From the NCBI GenBank assembly GCA_033239525.1, contig BSYO01000004.1, forward strand, positions 11,012,037 through 11,076,036: a stretch of 64,000 nt of DNA, given 5' to 3'. The stretch is from Nepenthes gracilis (taxonomy: Eukaryota; Streptophyta; Magnoliopsida; Caryophyllales; Nepenthaceae). The position numbers were made by a program, and so were the translations under genes. The notes below the pieces were generated by a model. The model searched no databases and was not told the origin of the DNA. It saw only the letters and a program-made list of their open reading frames with translations. Each line of letters opens with the position of its first letter. Positions within the stretch are counted from its first letter, which is position 1. Below, one piece after another: positions 23,679 through 35,450 of this stretch.

Positions 23679-23804
23679 TCACTCAAATTGAGTGCTAGCC
23701 CGTACTTTTTCATCCATGGATTTGAGGAAGGCTCTCATGTATACCTTCCAATAAGCATTGTTGCTCCCATCAAAGTAGGGAGAAACAGAGAATGATTCAC
23801 TCAT
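23679..23804 (-). pseudogene. Start of the Copia gag
   Basis: On the - strand an ATG at 23804 begins a frame with YFDGSNNAYWKVYMRAFLKS near its N-terminus, the classic F-x-G-x-N-Y-x-x-W-K-x-x-M opening of plant Copia gag proteins. It starts 36 bp after the primer binding site, as expected. A TGA ends the frame after 41 codons where the family usually has a Trp-rich continuation. The rest of gag lies beyond the LTR insertion. Confidence 0.8.
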
Positions 23805-23839
23805 ATATATTTAAATCGGGGTCACGGATCAGGGTAAGT

Positions 23840-23850
23840 CTCTGATACCA
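23840..23850 (-). other. Primer binding site of the nested Copia element
   Basis: TGGTATCAGAG on the - strand, complementary to initiator-Met tRNA, lies 12 bp from the LTR end at 23863. Confidence 0.85.
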
Positions 23851-23862
23851 TTTAAAAAGTAC

Positions 23863-24815
23863 TGTAGAGTACCAAAGCACAAATTATTTAGACCCCTTTT
23901 TCTTTTTACAGAATATAAAGTATGAGAATATATAATACAAGTAAAATATAGATATAAGTAGTAAATAATAAATACAATAATAACAAAGACCAAATTTTGG
24001 TGACGAAAGAAAACCTCAATAACCACGGTTATCGAGTAAAATTTTATGGCTTTCAACAGTTAGAAAAGATATGCATTAAGAAAATCAACTTATAAACCGA
24101 GTGATACAGATGCGCTAACCTAGCCAACTTATTTTTGTCTTATAATCCCTATCGAGAAACTCATTGGATTGTCCGCGACAACGAAATCAAACGTCTTTTG
24201 ATCTTCTTGTCAGTTTTCTTTCACAATCCGTCGAATCACCGCACACCACTAGAGCCCAGTTTTCATGTCATCGACGTCACCAATGATGGTTAACAGGTGA
24301 AAAGAGGTGTATATAATAAAACAAAATGAGGTGAGAAAACTTGTAGTAGAAGCACAATAATTGAGGCCATGTTTTTTTAAATAGAGTAAATAATAAGTAC
24401 AAAAGATAGGGTTATGTTTTTGCTGAAATGACTGTCCAAAAATCTCTCTAGAAGTCTGGGGCGAAAAGAATAAGACAAGTATTTATAGAGAGGCTCAATA
24501 ACTATGTTAAAAATATGACCATCGGAGACATGCACGCTGTAGTGCTCGAGGATGGCAGGTGCGCTTACAGTTACAATGAAGACGTACCCTAGGGCTCAAG
24601 AAGAGTATAGGCGAGCTTCGGGCACTAGGTTCACTAGAATCAGTGCTCAAGCACAGGTTGAGTGCGTGTCGAGCTCTGACTCCTCTTGAATCGACATTCA
24701 AGTGCGGGTCAAGCATGTCTCCAACTCCGGTTTCTCTAAAATTGATGCTTAAGTGCAGGCCAGGTAAAGGACAGGTGTGGATACCAGGAGATGTACAATG
24801 AAGATCCGATTTGAC
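23863..24815 (-). mobile_element. 5' LTR of the nested Copia element, truncated at its outer end
   Basis: TGTAGAGTACC starts the homology to the 3' LTR at 11501. Alignment continues to AGGAGATGTACAATGA near 24800, about 150-180 bp short of where the outer LTR end should be. The outer edge and target duplication are lost. Confidence 0.75.
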
Positions 24816-24985
24816 TGCTCCCTCTCTAGAAACGACACGTGTCCGCAATAATGGGAGTGCCTTTTCGATGCGCTGCCTTACTTCAACAGCTATAATCCTT
24901 ATAAAAACCATCCGTCAATTCAAATTTTCTATGTCTTCCTTCTCAAATATTCTAAGTCCTTGTTCCTCTTCTTGCTACTACATTC

Positions 24986-26170
24986 ATGGCACCTTCCATT
25001 TTAGAAATTGTCTCAATCATTTTCACTGGTGAGATGAAAGAGTTGTACATTGAGTTCAACATCCCATTACAAATTATATTCAAGATGTCTAGGGAGCAAG
25101 ATAGGGCCTGCACTCTTCCTACGGGGCACATTACTGTATACAAGGCTCATCTAAGGAGTGGGTTTCGTCGCTCTGTACCAAAGGAGTTGCTCACTATCTT
25201 CATGGCACTTAGAGTTCTTAACATACGGTTTCATACCAATGTCGTGCAATATCTTTGCTTGTTGTTCATGTTCCTCCGTCACCACTCACGGCTGTTGATG
25301 GTGGAGGCCGTCAAGGTGATGTTTTGATTTACCCATAGTGGGAGTTGGATCTCCCTTTCTCCTAGGGAGCTACGCATCAGCAGCGCGATATATGACTTCC
25401 TCAAGAATTGGAAGGATCAGTTCTTCTTTGTTCATGTTGCTGATTCCTGGCCCTTATCCCGGGATTGGGGTAAGGTTCCCGATAGCCTCATCGGGAAGCC
25501 CACCAAGGAAAAGGTGGGGGCTGTGGAGCCATTGTCGCAGTTGATGAGGGAGCATCTCTCCGAGTTTAGGAGGGATCACCTGGTTTCTAGAGAGGAAGTT
25601 AGGAAAGATCGTTGGGGTCCTCCTTCACCGGTTCAGAAGGTCAGACCTCCGTCGGCGGCGTCGCAGCGTAAGAGGAAGGCTAACGGTCTCACCATTGGTG
25701 AGGCCGACACTCTCTCCACCGGTGATGCTCCTAGCAGTGTAAGATAGAAGAGGTCTACAATGATAGAGCTTTCTTCTTCATCCTCTACGGAGTCGAACTA
25801 TAGAATGGCCGAACGACTCGTTGGAATCAGAGAGTGCTTCGGAGTAGAGGCTTCTGTGGAGGATTTTGAGGCCATCGTGTGAGCCGCCATAGGAGGCGCT
25901 GTCGCTGTGCTACTGCAGCTGGAGGACTTGGCGATGCAAGCTGCACCCGTGGAACCATTGCTTGGAGCCGGCAGTTTGAAGCCAGTTGTTGAGCCGCAAG
26001 CTGAGCGGGAGGAATCAGCCGTGGAGTTGTTTATGGTGCTAGGAGAGCCAGCCGTTGGAGAGCTTTTTGAGGTGGTTGACATCAGCGCGGAGCTGGTGCA
26101 GGAGACTGTCGCTCCAAGTCCTGCGCCACCAGGCCTAGGGTCGCGGGGCAAATCAACAAGGAGGCAATGA
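24986..26170 (+). pseudogene. Gag-like ORF of the 'putative gypsy type transposon' family
   Basis: One frame runs through the region with only three internal stops (TGA 25325, TAG near 25745, TGA near 25880) and no frameshift. The N-terminal part has LPTGHITVYKAHLRSGFR, then a helical part, and after the first stop SPRELRISSAIYDFLKNWKDQFFFV. This is the signature order of the plant family annotated as putative gypsy-type transposon protein, found in ORF1 of Tat/Ogre-like Ty3 elements. A basic segment (SQRKRKANG) and an Ala/Glu-rich tail follow. A possible GT-AG intron (about 26181-26252) precedes a short open continuation. No RT or LTR partner was identified nearby. Codon composition is richer in GC than the surrounding TEs, so decay is moderate. 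Confidence 0.7.
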
Positions 26171-27626
26171 AGAGTTTGGTTGGTAACTTTTCGAAGCTCC
26201 CTCTCTCTTCTTCCTTTGCTGTCATTGCCTAACTTCTTTGATTTTTTGCAGGTAGAAAAGGTATTGGGCGCTGTGCGTAAGGGATTGCGCCTTCTTACCC
26301 TAGCAGGTACAGAGCATTTGGAGTATTATGGACATATTATTTATCTGCTCCGCCAGGTTAAGAAAAAAAGCGTGCTGGTTGTCCTCCGACCATATTACCA
26401 ACTGAGTGGTTATAGTTAGGGGAGGCAGTATCTCTTGCGGGAGCACTAACTTGAGTCCTAGTGTTCACTATTTTGTTTGATGAAATTGGCTTTAAGGATG
26501 AAAGTTGTTGGCTTTTAGTTAGCATTCCCATAAATGGCGCAAATGATGCGTACTGGATCCAAATTTCAAATAGATTGTGGTCGAGTTGTTCATCAGATTC
26601 TAATTCCGTTCACTAAATCTCAAGTCCTGCACACCACAATTTCATACAAGAGGTCCAGTGGTAGAGGGATTTGGTCACATAGAAAACATTCCAACGTTTA
26701 AATCAGTAATCGATTTTCTAAGGATGGAAGGTGGATGTAGATAATACATAAATGAATACAAGGAGTGTGTTTATGGTTATTGGTGAGAGTGCACTCGTAG
26801 AGAGAGTAACTTTTTTATTATTGTTCGTGAGAAGCAATTTCTCTAAATACTGAGTTTGCATGGAACTAGTAGTAGAGAGAGAGAATAACGTTACAGTGGG
26901 GATTGCCTTCTTTGGAGAAGTGAAAAATCACGGCGGATGACCGTTGAGGCATGTGTGGGCTATCTTTGACTTGGGCCGCATTCGTTGTGGGCCTCAACCG
27001 ACCTACTTGCCAATTTCTGGTTAGTGCCTTCGTTGACCATCTGGAACTCAGTTGGGCTTTTGCTTGATCTGGGCCGCTTACTCCTTTTTGGGCCAACTCA
27101 TTTCTGACGTTCCTATCATCCAGTATAATTGAGTAATTTTCAACCGGTTAGGTGAGCAAGTTCCAAGCTAGATTAAAGGGAGGCCGAGTAGCTCCATTTT
27201 GAATTTATAGTTTTTGTTATTTTATCAAAAATAATCATCTTATTATCTACTTCGCCCTGTTTATCTATTATTTAGCCTTCTTTATTTGTCATATTCATGA
27301 GAAAATATTTGGGTTTGAAATATTCTTTTGGTAAGTAAATAATATATATAATTCTACTAAAAAAAATGTCAAAGAGAAAACAACCTAAACCAAAATAAAA
27401 TTGAGACGATCCAAGAAAAAATCCCAAATGAAGACCCACTGTCTCCCCAAAAGATGGGAAACCAGAAACCAGGGGGAATGGAGCCCTATTTTGCCAATCT
27501 CAATAAAAAACCACTAGACCCAACGAGACAAGTACTTAATTTTTTCATATATAATAGATTGTGGCTATTATAGACATGGCGGCCAACACCTGCCAACCGT
27601 CGGCCAAATTGGACCAATGTCATGTC
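26171..27626. other. No gene recognised; probable retroelement flank
   Basis: 26253-26419 is a short open continuation of the preceding ORF. From 26420 on I see only scattered short ORFs, with a GC-richer patch (26930-27110) resembling parts of LTRs but without termini. Confidence 0.4.
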
Positions 27627-30351
27627 TGTTATGACCTGATATTAAAATAGGTCTTAATGATAATTATAAATAATTGTAACCCATAAAATAAAATTTTATA
27701 TATAAAACAACAATGAAAATAAATCCAAAATCTATGAGTGATTTGACAATCTATCCAACAATTCCGATAATAATAGGAATAATAAATGATTATACTGTCA
27801 TTCATTTATAGAATCTCGCTGAATTACCTATCCAAATAAGAAAATAATCGTAACTTGCCCCAAAGTATCGTAAAAAAAAATAACAAACCAACAATACGAT
27901 CAGATCACCAATCCCACACAAACCAATAACATACATTACCAAATAACAAAAAAACCCAATTGATCTCGTGACAGTACCATATACCGACATTCACCCATCT
28001 CACAATACCCTGAAACACAACTGATATAATTACAATCTGAATACAAAGCTAATACTCACCAAATATAAATGAAACTTATATCAAATCCGCTTCCAAACTA
28101 CCTGTAATGTATTTGAAATTACTAATTTGAAGGGATAAGAAATAATAAAAATGTGAGTCAAAAGTTTAGTAAATACCAATATATAATATATATGACAAAT
28201 TAAAGAGTGTTGGGGCCCAACTAATTATTTGAACCGTAAGGAAATAAACAATAACACAAGTGCACAATAATTATACATGATTGATAAAGACACAAATTTT
28301 TATGTGAAAAACTCCTTTTTGAATGAGAGAGAAAAACAACGAGACTCAAATCTAAAAATATCTCTACCATATAATGTCTCGGTTATAGAAACCTCCAAAT
28401 ACAAGATCAAACTACATTGTCTCAAAATAAACCTGTACAATAGAGAATGTAAGATGAAAGAAAAGAAATAAAACTTGATAAATGTTCTTTTCAGCTGTAA
28501 GAATAGCATACTAATGGATAATAGAGATTGAAACTAGATTAGAAACTTGAACGGTTGCACAAATTTTTCCATTTGCCATTTTGTCTCATTTTCTTTTCTC
28601 TTCTCTCTCAAAACGATGTGCAAATTGCAACAATAAAACCCTTACATGTGTTAGTTACGTTTTTATACTCCAGGCTACGCTTGAGCACTCGACAAGTGTG
28701 GCTCGAACTCGGAGTTTCTGGAAATGGCGCCGGAGCGCCCGGCAAGCACGATTCGAATGTGGAGCTTCTGGAAATGGCGCCTAAGGGACACCTTGAGCGT
28801 GATACTTCTAGAATCAGTACCTCAAACCTTCATCGCACGCATGAAGCATGAATAAAAATACTCATCATTCGTACCACTAATTGGTACATCAAATGGGTAT
28901 GGACTACATAGGAGTGACTTATAATCAACCAAAGAGTCCATAAACTGAATGATTGGAATTGAAATATATATGAAAACCCATAAAAATCAATATCAAAATG
29001 TCCACAATATCATATTAATGAAAATCCAATTGTAATCTCATACTTAAATATATAATCCGAAACAAAGATTAAAAATTTTAAATATATGAGACCAACCAAA
29101 ATTTTAACGGCGGATGAAACCTATGAATCTTAATCGAAATATCAAATACCAATTAATGCAAGTAAAACATATGAAAAATCTAAAATATGTACAAATTAAA
29201 TAATCAAAGATTGAAAGACTAACTTGAGGAAGGGTAATACGTATTGTCGGTAATCTTAGGCCATAAGCTATTATTTAAACATGTAGGCGGGCCGTCTATA
29301 TATTCTTTCCTATAGATGGAGATAAGACAAACCCCACTTTCTTTTGTTACTCATTGATGATAGGTACAATCCTCAAATTTGTTTAAAATATTAAGACGAT
29401 CAAATATATTAGTTATATTCAACTTCTTACGATATTCTCATACAAATATAATCGGGAAAGATCTCTATATCGAATATTAAAACTTTTTCTATCTAATAGA
29501 AATATCAAAATTTTCACTTAGGAAGATCAAATCACAAAGTTTTTTTTCTCAAAAAAGGTTACATATCAAATCATATAATGAAAATAAGGCCTGACTCAAA
29601 ATATAATGCATGGATATTGCATGCACGGCTCATATGTAACGTTTCATGACTTTTTCTTTATAAATACACTTATATATAAATATAACATCTTAAAATATTT
29701 ACTTATTTTTACAAAACATGTAAAATTCTTAAATAGTAGCAAAGCTAAAATAAAACTTCAAAACAATTAGTAAAAGTGACATGTATGTATGAGGGAGTCA
29801 GATATGGTAAATAAACTAACATGCATATATATTAAATCTGCCAAACATAAACAAAAAAATCAAAAATAAAAATAGATTAGATATATGGTATAAGGATATT
29901 TGTCTTAACATCCAATCTAACCGATTTGATAAAAAAATGCCTCAAAATATCTCTTCTTCTCTCTTCATTCTCCTTATCTCTCATTTCTCCTTTCTCTTCT
30001 ATCCGTGTAAAATAACTGAAATAGTGTGTGTCACTCCTTATATAGCCGAATTGGGACCAAACGTCACTCAAGTGTGCATCAAGTGCTACGCCTAACCTTA
30101 CCTATGCACAAGTGCTGCCTCGGGCGCTCCCGTATTAAAATCCAAGCTCAAGCGCCACCTCAAGCTTTCCTTAGGCGTGCCCACACCGAAATCTGTGGTC
30201 AAATGCACATCGGGCATATCTTAGGCTCCAATTTGCTTTTTTATTCTAAATATTTTTAAATTTATATTGTATAATTATTTTTGATATATCTAATTTAATC
30301 TAAAATAAATTAATAATATCAAATTAAATCGGATGAGAATTAGGTATTACA
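27627..30351 (-). mobile_element. Solo LTR, host of a younger Copia solo LTR
   Basis: Begins TGTTATGACCTG and ends TTAGGTATTACA. The flanks ATGTC (27622-27626) and ATGTT (30352-30356) form a 5-bp target duplication with one mismatch. It contains GGGCCGTCTATATATTC...CTATAGATGG near 29290, the block also seen in copies A and B on the same strand, which gives the orientation. It is about 2.0 kb without the inner insertion. Confidence 0.7.
28208..28931 (-). mobile_element. Copia solo LTR, 724 bp, perfect target duplication
   Basis: Begins TGTTGGGGCCC and ends ATCAACCA. It is flanked by identical AAGAG at 28203-28207 and 28932-28936. Its start (TGTTGGGGCCCAACTAATTATTTGA) follows the same pattern as the Copia LTRs at 11501 and 23863, so it is a relative in the same orientation. 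Confidence 0.8.
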
Positions 30352-31064
30352 ATGTTAAAGCCTAAGATCTTAAATCTTATGTTCTAATACCTCCAAATTG
30401 TGGGGACCATAAGTAAACCCAAATAATTATTTGGTCTCTTACTTTAATTAAACGTCAATCTCATAGAAAATATCATAATTTTCATACTATAAATAATAAA
30501 TATTACGATCACTAATGTTAACAATTTAGATAAATTAAAACCATAGGAAAAAATACAGCTGTGAAACTAACATCATAAGTATATCTAAATGTATCTTAAC
30601 TAAAATATTAAAACATGAAGCACTATCTCCAATTTTTTATTTTTTGGTATGTAAGTAAAGTTTGTATTAAAAAAAATAAAAATTTATAGAAGAATATATA
30701 TTATATCACCAAAGACCCAGATACGTTAGGATATCCCTCGAGTACCGTGAAATAAAACAGTTAAAACAAAGACCCAGATACAGTAACTTCATGGAGATTT
30801 TATATACCGTCTGCTCTCATTACCTCGAATAGGAACAAATAAAAATAGCATTGAAGGACAACGGACTAAGTAGATCGATTCCTTAGCCAAGCACAAGTGT
30901 GATGGGCTCCTGGAGACAGTCCGCAGACTAGAAGCACCATTCGGTCATCCTTGAAACTCCCTTAGACATCTTTGTTACAACGCTAAGCGAAGATCTCACA
31001 TTCACATATAAAGGAATACATCCAAGAAGATCCCAGCCCCTGTAATTTTTTCCTATTTTTCTTC
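30352..31064. other. AT-rich spacer, nothing recognised
   Basis: No coding or terminal-repeat signal. Confidence 0.5.
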
Positions 31065-31069
31065 CACAC

Positions 31070-31635
31070 TATTGGCACTATTACAACCTAGCAAAAGCAG
31101 CATTGCGGCGAAGGCACTAACCCGCCAAAGTACACCAAACCAGGTAATAGCACCAAACCGGCAAAATACCCTTACCGGCAAAATACACCATACTGGGCAG
31201 ATTGCAGACATTGCCCAAAAATTTTATTTATTTATTTATTTATTTTTAATCATATCGGCTAGAACCTAATACCGGAAAATTACACCAATCGGCTATAAAC
31301 CCATATCGGCACAAAACACCATACCGGGTTAAAACACATACTGCCCCCTTTTTTTCAAACTACCGGCACAATTACATCTCAGCAAAATCAGCATTGCGGC
31401 GAAGGTACTAACCTAGCAAAGTACACCATATCAGGTAATAGCACCAAACTGGTAAAATATCCTTACCAACATAATACACCATACTTGGCAAATTGCACAC
31501 ATTGCCCAAAATATTTTTTTTAACATACCTGCTAGAACCTAATACCAGCAAATTGCACCAACCGGCTCTAAACCCATATTGGCACCAAAACACCATACTG
31601 GGCAAAAAAAACATACTGCCCCTTTTTTTTCATCA
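31070..31635 (+). repeat. Tandem duplication, two units of about 291 bp
   Basis: CATTGCGGCGAAGG occurs at 31101 and 31392. Both units run through AAGTACACCA, GGTAATAGCACCAAAC, TTGCCCAAAA, GCTAGAACCTAATACC and CATACTGCCCC. Inside each unit short ACCGGCAAAA-like words recur every 15-30 bp, so the unit is itself built from a smaller degenerate repeat. Confidence 0.85.
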
Positions 31636-32741
31636 CCCCTCCCCCACAAGCGCAATACCGGCAAGCTGACGATGCCGGTAAAAGGACATTGTGGCAAACG
31701 CGCATACCGTTTCCAAAGTTCATGCTGTCTCCAAAGTTCTCTTTCCCTAATCTATTTCGAGACCAACTATCAACAAAACCTATGTTACTCTAGAAGGGAA
31801 AAAAAGAAAAAAATAAGTCAAATACCAAATTGGAAATCTTCATCTAAGTTAGTCACAACAAAAGTCAAATAATTCAAAGAACTCACATGTCAACAAATGT
31901 TCAAAAAATAAAAGATAAGATACAATGAACATGTAATAACAATTTTGGACATCGATAACTCAACAATAATCAATGATATTAATAAATATATTAACAATGT
32001 CAAAAGTTTGATAAATAATGTTAATAAATAATATTTACTATATTAATTTAATAAGTAATAGCAACATACCAAATGATAACCATTGAATTCTAATTAATCC
32101 CAACATCAAATACATGGTCATAAAGTATTGCAAATACAAAGATCCTTCATTGGATTTCTTAAAATATAAATCAATATGAGGTCGAAACAATACAAAATAA
32201 CAATAATATACATGAATAATATATGGTCACTATAAATCAAAAGTTAATATATTGACAATTTATCGACTGATTAAATACTATAAGGTCTCTAATATCCATG
32301 ATATTTAACTACTCCTACAGTTTCTCTAGGAGAATTGTATTTGTCACATAACTATATCACTTCTAATGTTCCTTGCTACAATACTTGGATATCATATTTT
32401 ATAATGATTATACAGTTATAAACAAATCTATTGACCTCAACCACAAAAATAAATTTAATATTAAAAAAGTATAAAATATTTTCAAATCTTATTTAGTCTC
32501 ATTTGTTTAAACACATTAGAATCTTTATATGTTCTTTTTTACTTATTCATAAAATGTCAATAAAGTGTACTTATATGAATCAAATGATAAATCAAATGAA
32601 TCAATGAATAAAGAATAGAAGAATTGACATGGGTACCTAAATAACTAATAAGGTTTGCTCTCATTAAAACCCACAAAAGTTTTTTAAACTTATCAACATG
32701 TTCAAATCATACTCCTAGGTATCGAAACCTATGATCTAAAC
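31636..32741. other. AT-rich spacer, nothing recognised
   Basis: Mostly A/T with no ORF of interest and no identifiable element end. Confidence 0.5.
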
Positions 32742-35450
32742 TGTGACATCTTGAATTTTCTGCTAAAAATTCAGTAGAGTCTTCTCTACAATATGGACGT
32801 CGGCTAAAATACAAAACCTGTATAACATATATACAAATACTACCTAGTAAAATCCATAACAAAACTACTCCAATCAACTAGAAAACCAACTGGTACAAGC
32901 TCCAACATCCAGACAACTACAATAACCACACAAGATCCAAAATCTGTCACAATTAATAATACGTGGTACCAACATCATAACTCTAGTATGAGGACGATTC
33001 AAACAAGATGCCATTAAGTACATTTTCAAATCATGTAAACCTGAAGAAGCAACTATACTCATCAAATACATCAGAAGCTAAATTACATAAACTATATCAT
33101 CCTTATTAATATACATGATCATTAAAATAATAAAAATGCTCTGAAAGGTATAATTTTATAAACTAAGACTTCAAGCTATCCTCTGACATCTTTGAGTCCC
33201 TAACCAATAATCCTCCACTCTACTCGATCAGGTGTAGGCCTGTACTATTCTGAAGACAAGAGGAAGTAAGGATGAACTAAAAGTCCAGCAAATGCAATAT
33301 ATACATCAAGGATATGCACAATTTTCATTTTCGAATTATAATAATACATACGTGAAAGACAAAAGTGCATATGATATTTAATTCATGATCTTAAGGAGGA
33401 ATGCTTTTATGATTCGTTTCATATTTCTTTGGTTCGTTCCATTGTCATTTCCTTACTTATTCGTTCATTATTGAAAACTTATTCCGTTGAGGGACCGGGC
33501 CAATAGGCCTTACTGACCAAAAGAGTAATCAGTCGTTGCCTGAATTGTGTTTAGTCCACACAATCTAAGACTGATATCCTCTTATTCTCAACCCAGAGGG
33601 GGGCCGTCTACATATCAACTCTATAGATGGGGCCGTAATTTTATGCCTCAAGCGGCATTCATAACAGGAACGCATTTCCACTGCAGCATACTAAGGCTTG
33701 CTAATGAATATCACTTGTTCCATTAAGCGGCTAGAATACATGGTCAGAGTATTCTTGGAGTCTCAACTACAATATCAATGGCAAGCCAAAGTATACTGTC
33801 CAATTCCTTCGGTCCAAGTTCTTAATTCTTATTTCTTTAGGAACATTTTACTTTTAAGCACATAATTCTTTGTTCATAGTTCTTCGTTCTCATTCTACTG
33901 GGAAGCATTTATAATTTCATCAATTTTTTGTTCTTTGTTACGGAGAACAGTTTATCGCTTAATTATAAAATATCCCTTCTTGGATCTTTTTCATTAAACT
34001 TATTCCGATTCATATTTTATTATTCCTTGTGAACTTAGTTTCTCACGTGTTCATTGTTCATATCACGTGAACTTAGGTTTTCACATGTTCATTGTTTATA
34101 CATAACATTTCTTAGATTTTAGAAAGATTATGAAATCCCTTTTTGATCATACCAGATAGAATTCTTAAGTTTTCAATCGATAATTCTTTTGTAAATGATT
34201 TATAACATAATTTTTTGGAGCATTCGAATCATTGTGTTTGTAAGACGTGCATAATTCATCATATGATTGGAATAGTTAGAAAATTCTTACTATAACGAGC
34301 CGATCATGTCTTTGGAACTTTTGAATGACAAATTCCTTTACACTTTCATGTATCATAATTTTTGGAGTTAGAATCATGCATAATATGATTATTTCAGATA
34401 AAGTTCAAAGAGAGGCATGGGTTAGGATTCTGGATAGCATAAAACATTATAAAGTTACCAATTCGGACACCAAATTGAGAAATTAGCTTATTCATTGTGC
34501 GAGTAATAGTATCATTGAGCCAATTCATTCATAAATTTCAATTTAATCAGTTAATTTCTCCGGTCCGTGGGTTTAGGGTTCCTTATCCAAAAACGGGTCA
34601 AAACTATAAATTCGAGCATAACATTCACACAATTACTTGCCCATGTCATGGGTATCGATCATCTAATGCCAATTCATGCTTTAAACTCAATATAATTGAT
34701 CAAACGTTGTCCAGATGTACCCTAAGGTTTTGACAAACAGGTTTTCACCTAAAATCATCTAATCGAATATCCAATTAATAAATTAACTTATACTAGACAT
34801 GAATAATGATATTTTAATCCCAATTTATGCAAAAGTCCCAAATTTTTGTGGGAGTAGAGGTCCTAGGCACAGGTGAACAGTGCCGTACGGGAGTTAAGGT
34901 TTTTAAAAAGCGCAATACCACTCAAAACTTGATATTCGGATATGAAATTAAGGTATTATCATGTTTAGGTTTGGGCTACATAAAATATAAATTTATTTGG
35001 GTATCGGAACGAAGATAATCGAAGAAAATAGAATAAAAGTGCATAAAAACAAAATAGGAGAGCATGAGTGCGCTTGTCTCGACTCGTTTACTACTTTTCC
35101 GGCTAGATCGAGCTCGGATTCGGATTCGGAGGGCTTCGATCTCCCCTTCTTTCTCTCCTCCTCCTCCCTCTCTCTCTCTTCTCTCCCTCTTTTCTCTGGA
35201 AATGGCCAAGGGAGCCATATAAATTACGGGCTGGTGCTCTAGCGCTAGCCCGGGGCGCAACAGGCGCTGCGTTCCTAGGAGCAAATTGGAATCAGCGCCT
35301 GGCTCCTCGGGCGTGGCGCCGATTGCGGCGCTCAAGTGCCCTGCAGGCGTCAATGCGACACCGTCCCAAATATATTTTTTCGTGTGTATTAAATCTAATC
35401 TTGATTATAGTAATTTAATTATTCAAAATTATTATGTTTGGAAACTGATA
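32742..35450 (-). mobile_element. Solo LTR, copy B of the family at 2973
   Basis: Begins TGTGACATCTTG and aligns colinearly with 2973-5663 over about 2.7 kb at roughly 80-85 % identity by eye. No primer binding site flanks its left end and no polypurine tract its right end, so it is likely a solo LTR. No target duplication could be fixed because the right terminus is degraded. Confidence 0.7.

Larger units (their letters stand above)
11501..24815 (-). mobile_element. Nested, pol-less Copia (Sirevirus-like) retrotransposon
   Basis: Order on the - strand from right to left: 5' LTR (23863-24815, right end lost), PBS (23840-23850), gag start (23679-23804), an LTR-type insertion (about 19986-23640), gag zinc-knuckle part (19000-19850), accessory ORF (17704-18720), a solo-LTR insertion (13266-17698), accessory ORF end (12878-13265), PPT (12580-12590) and 3' LTR (11501-12578). 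The two LTRs align along about 950 bp. Protease, integrase, RT and RNase H are absent between 18720 and 19000, so pol was deleted. Diverged LTRs and two later insertions indicate an old element. Confidence 0.75.

Noticed and set aside
2960..23850. TGGTATCAGAG sites as parts of tRNA genes
   Set aside because: Only the 8-11 bases complementary to the tRNA 3' end are present, next to LTR ends; no tRNA body or promoter boxes.
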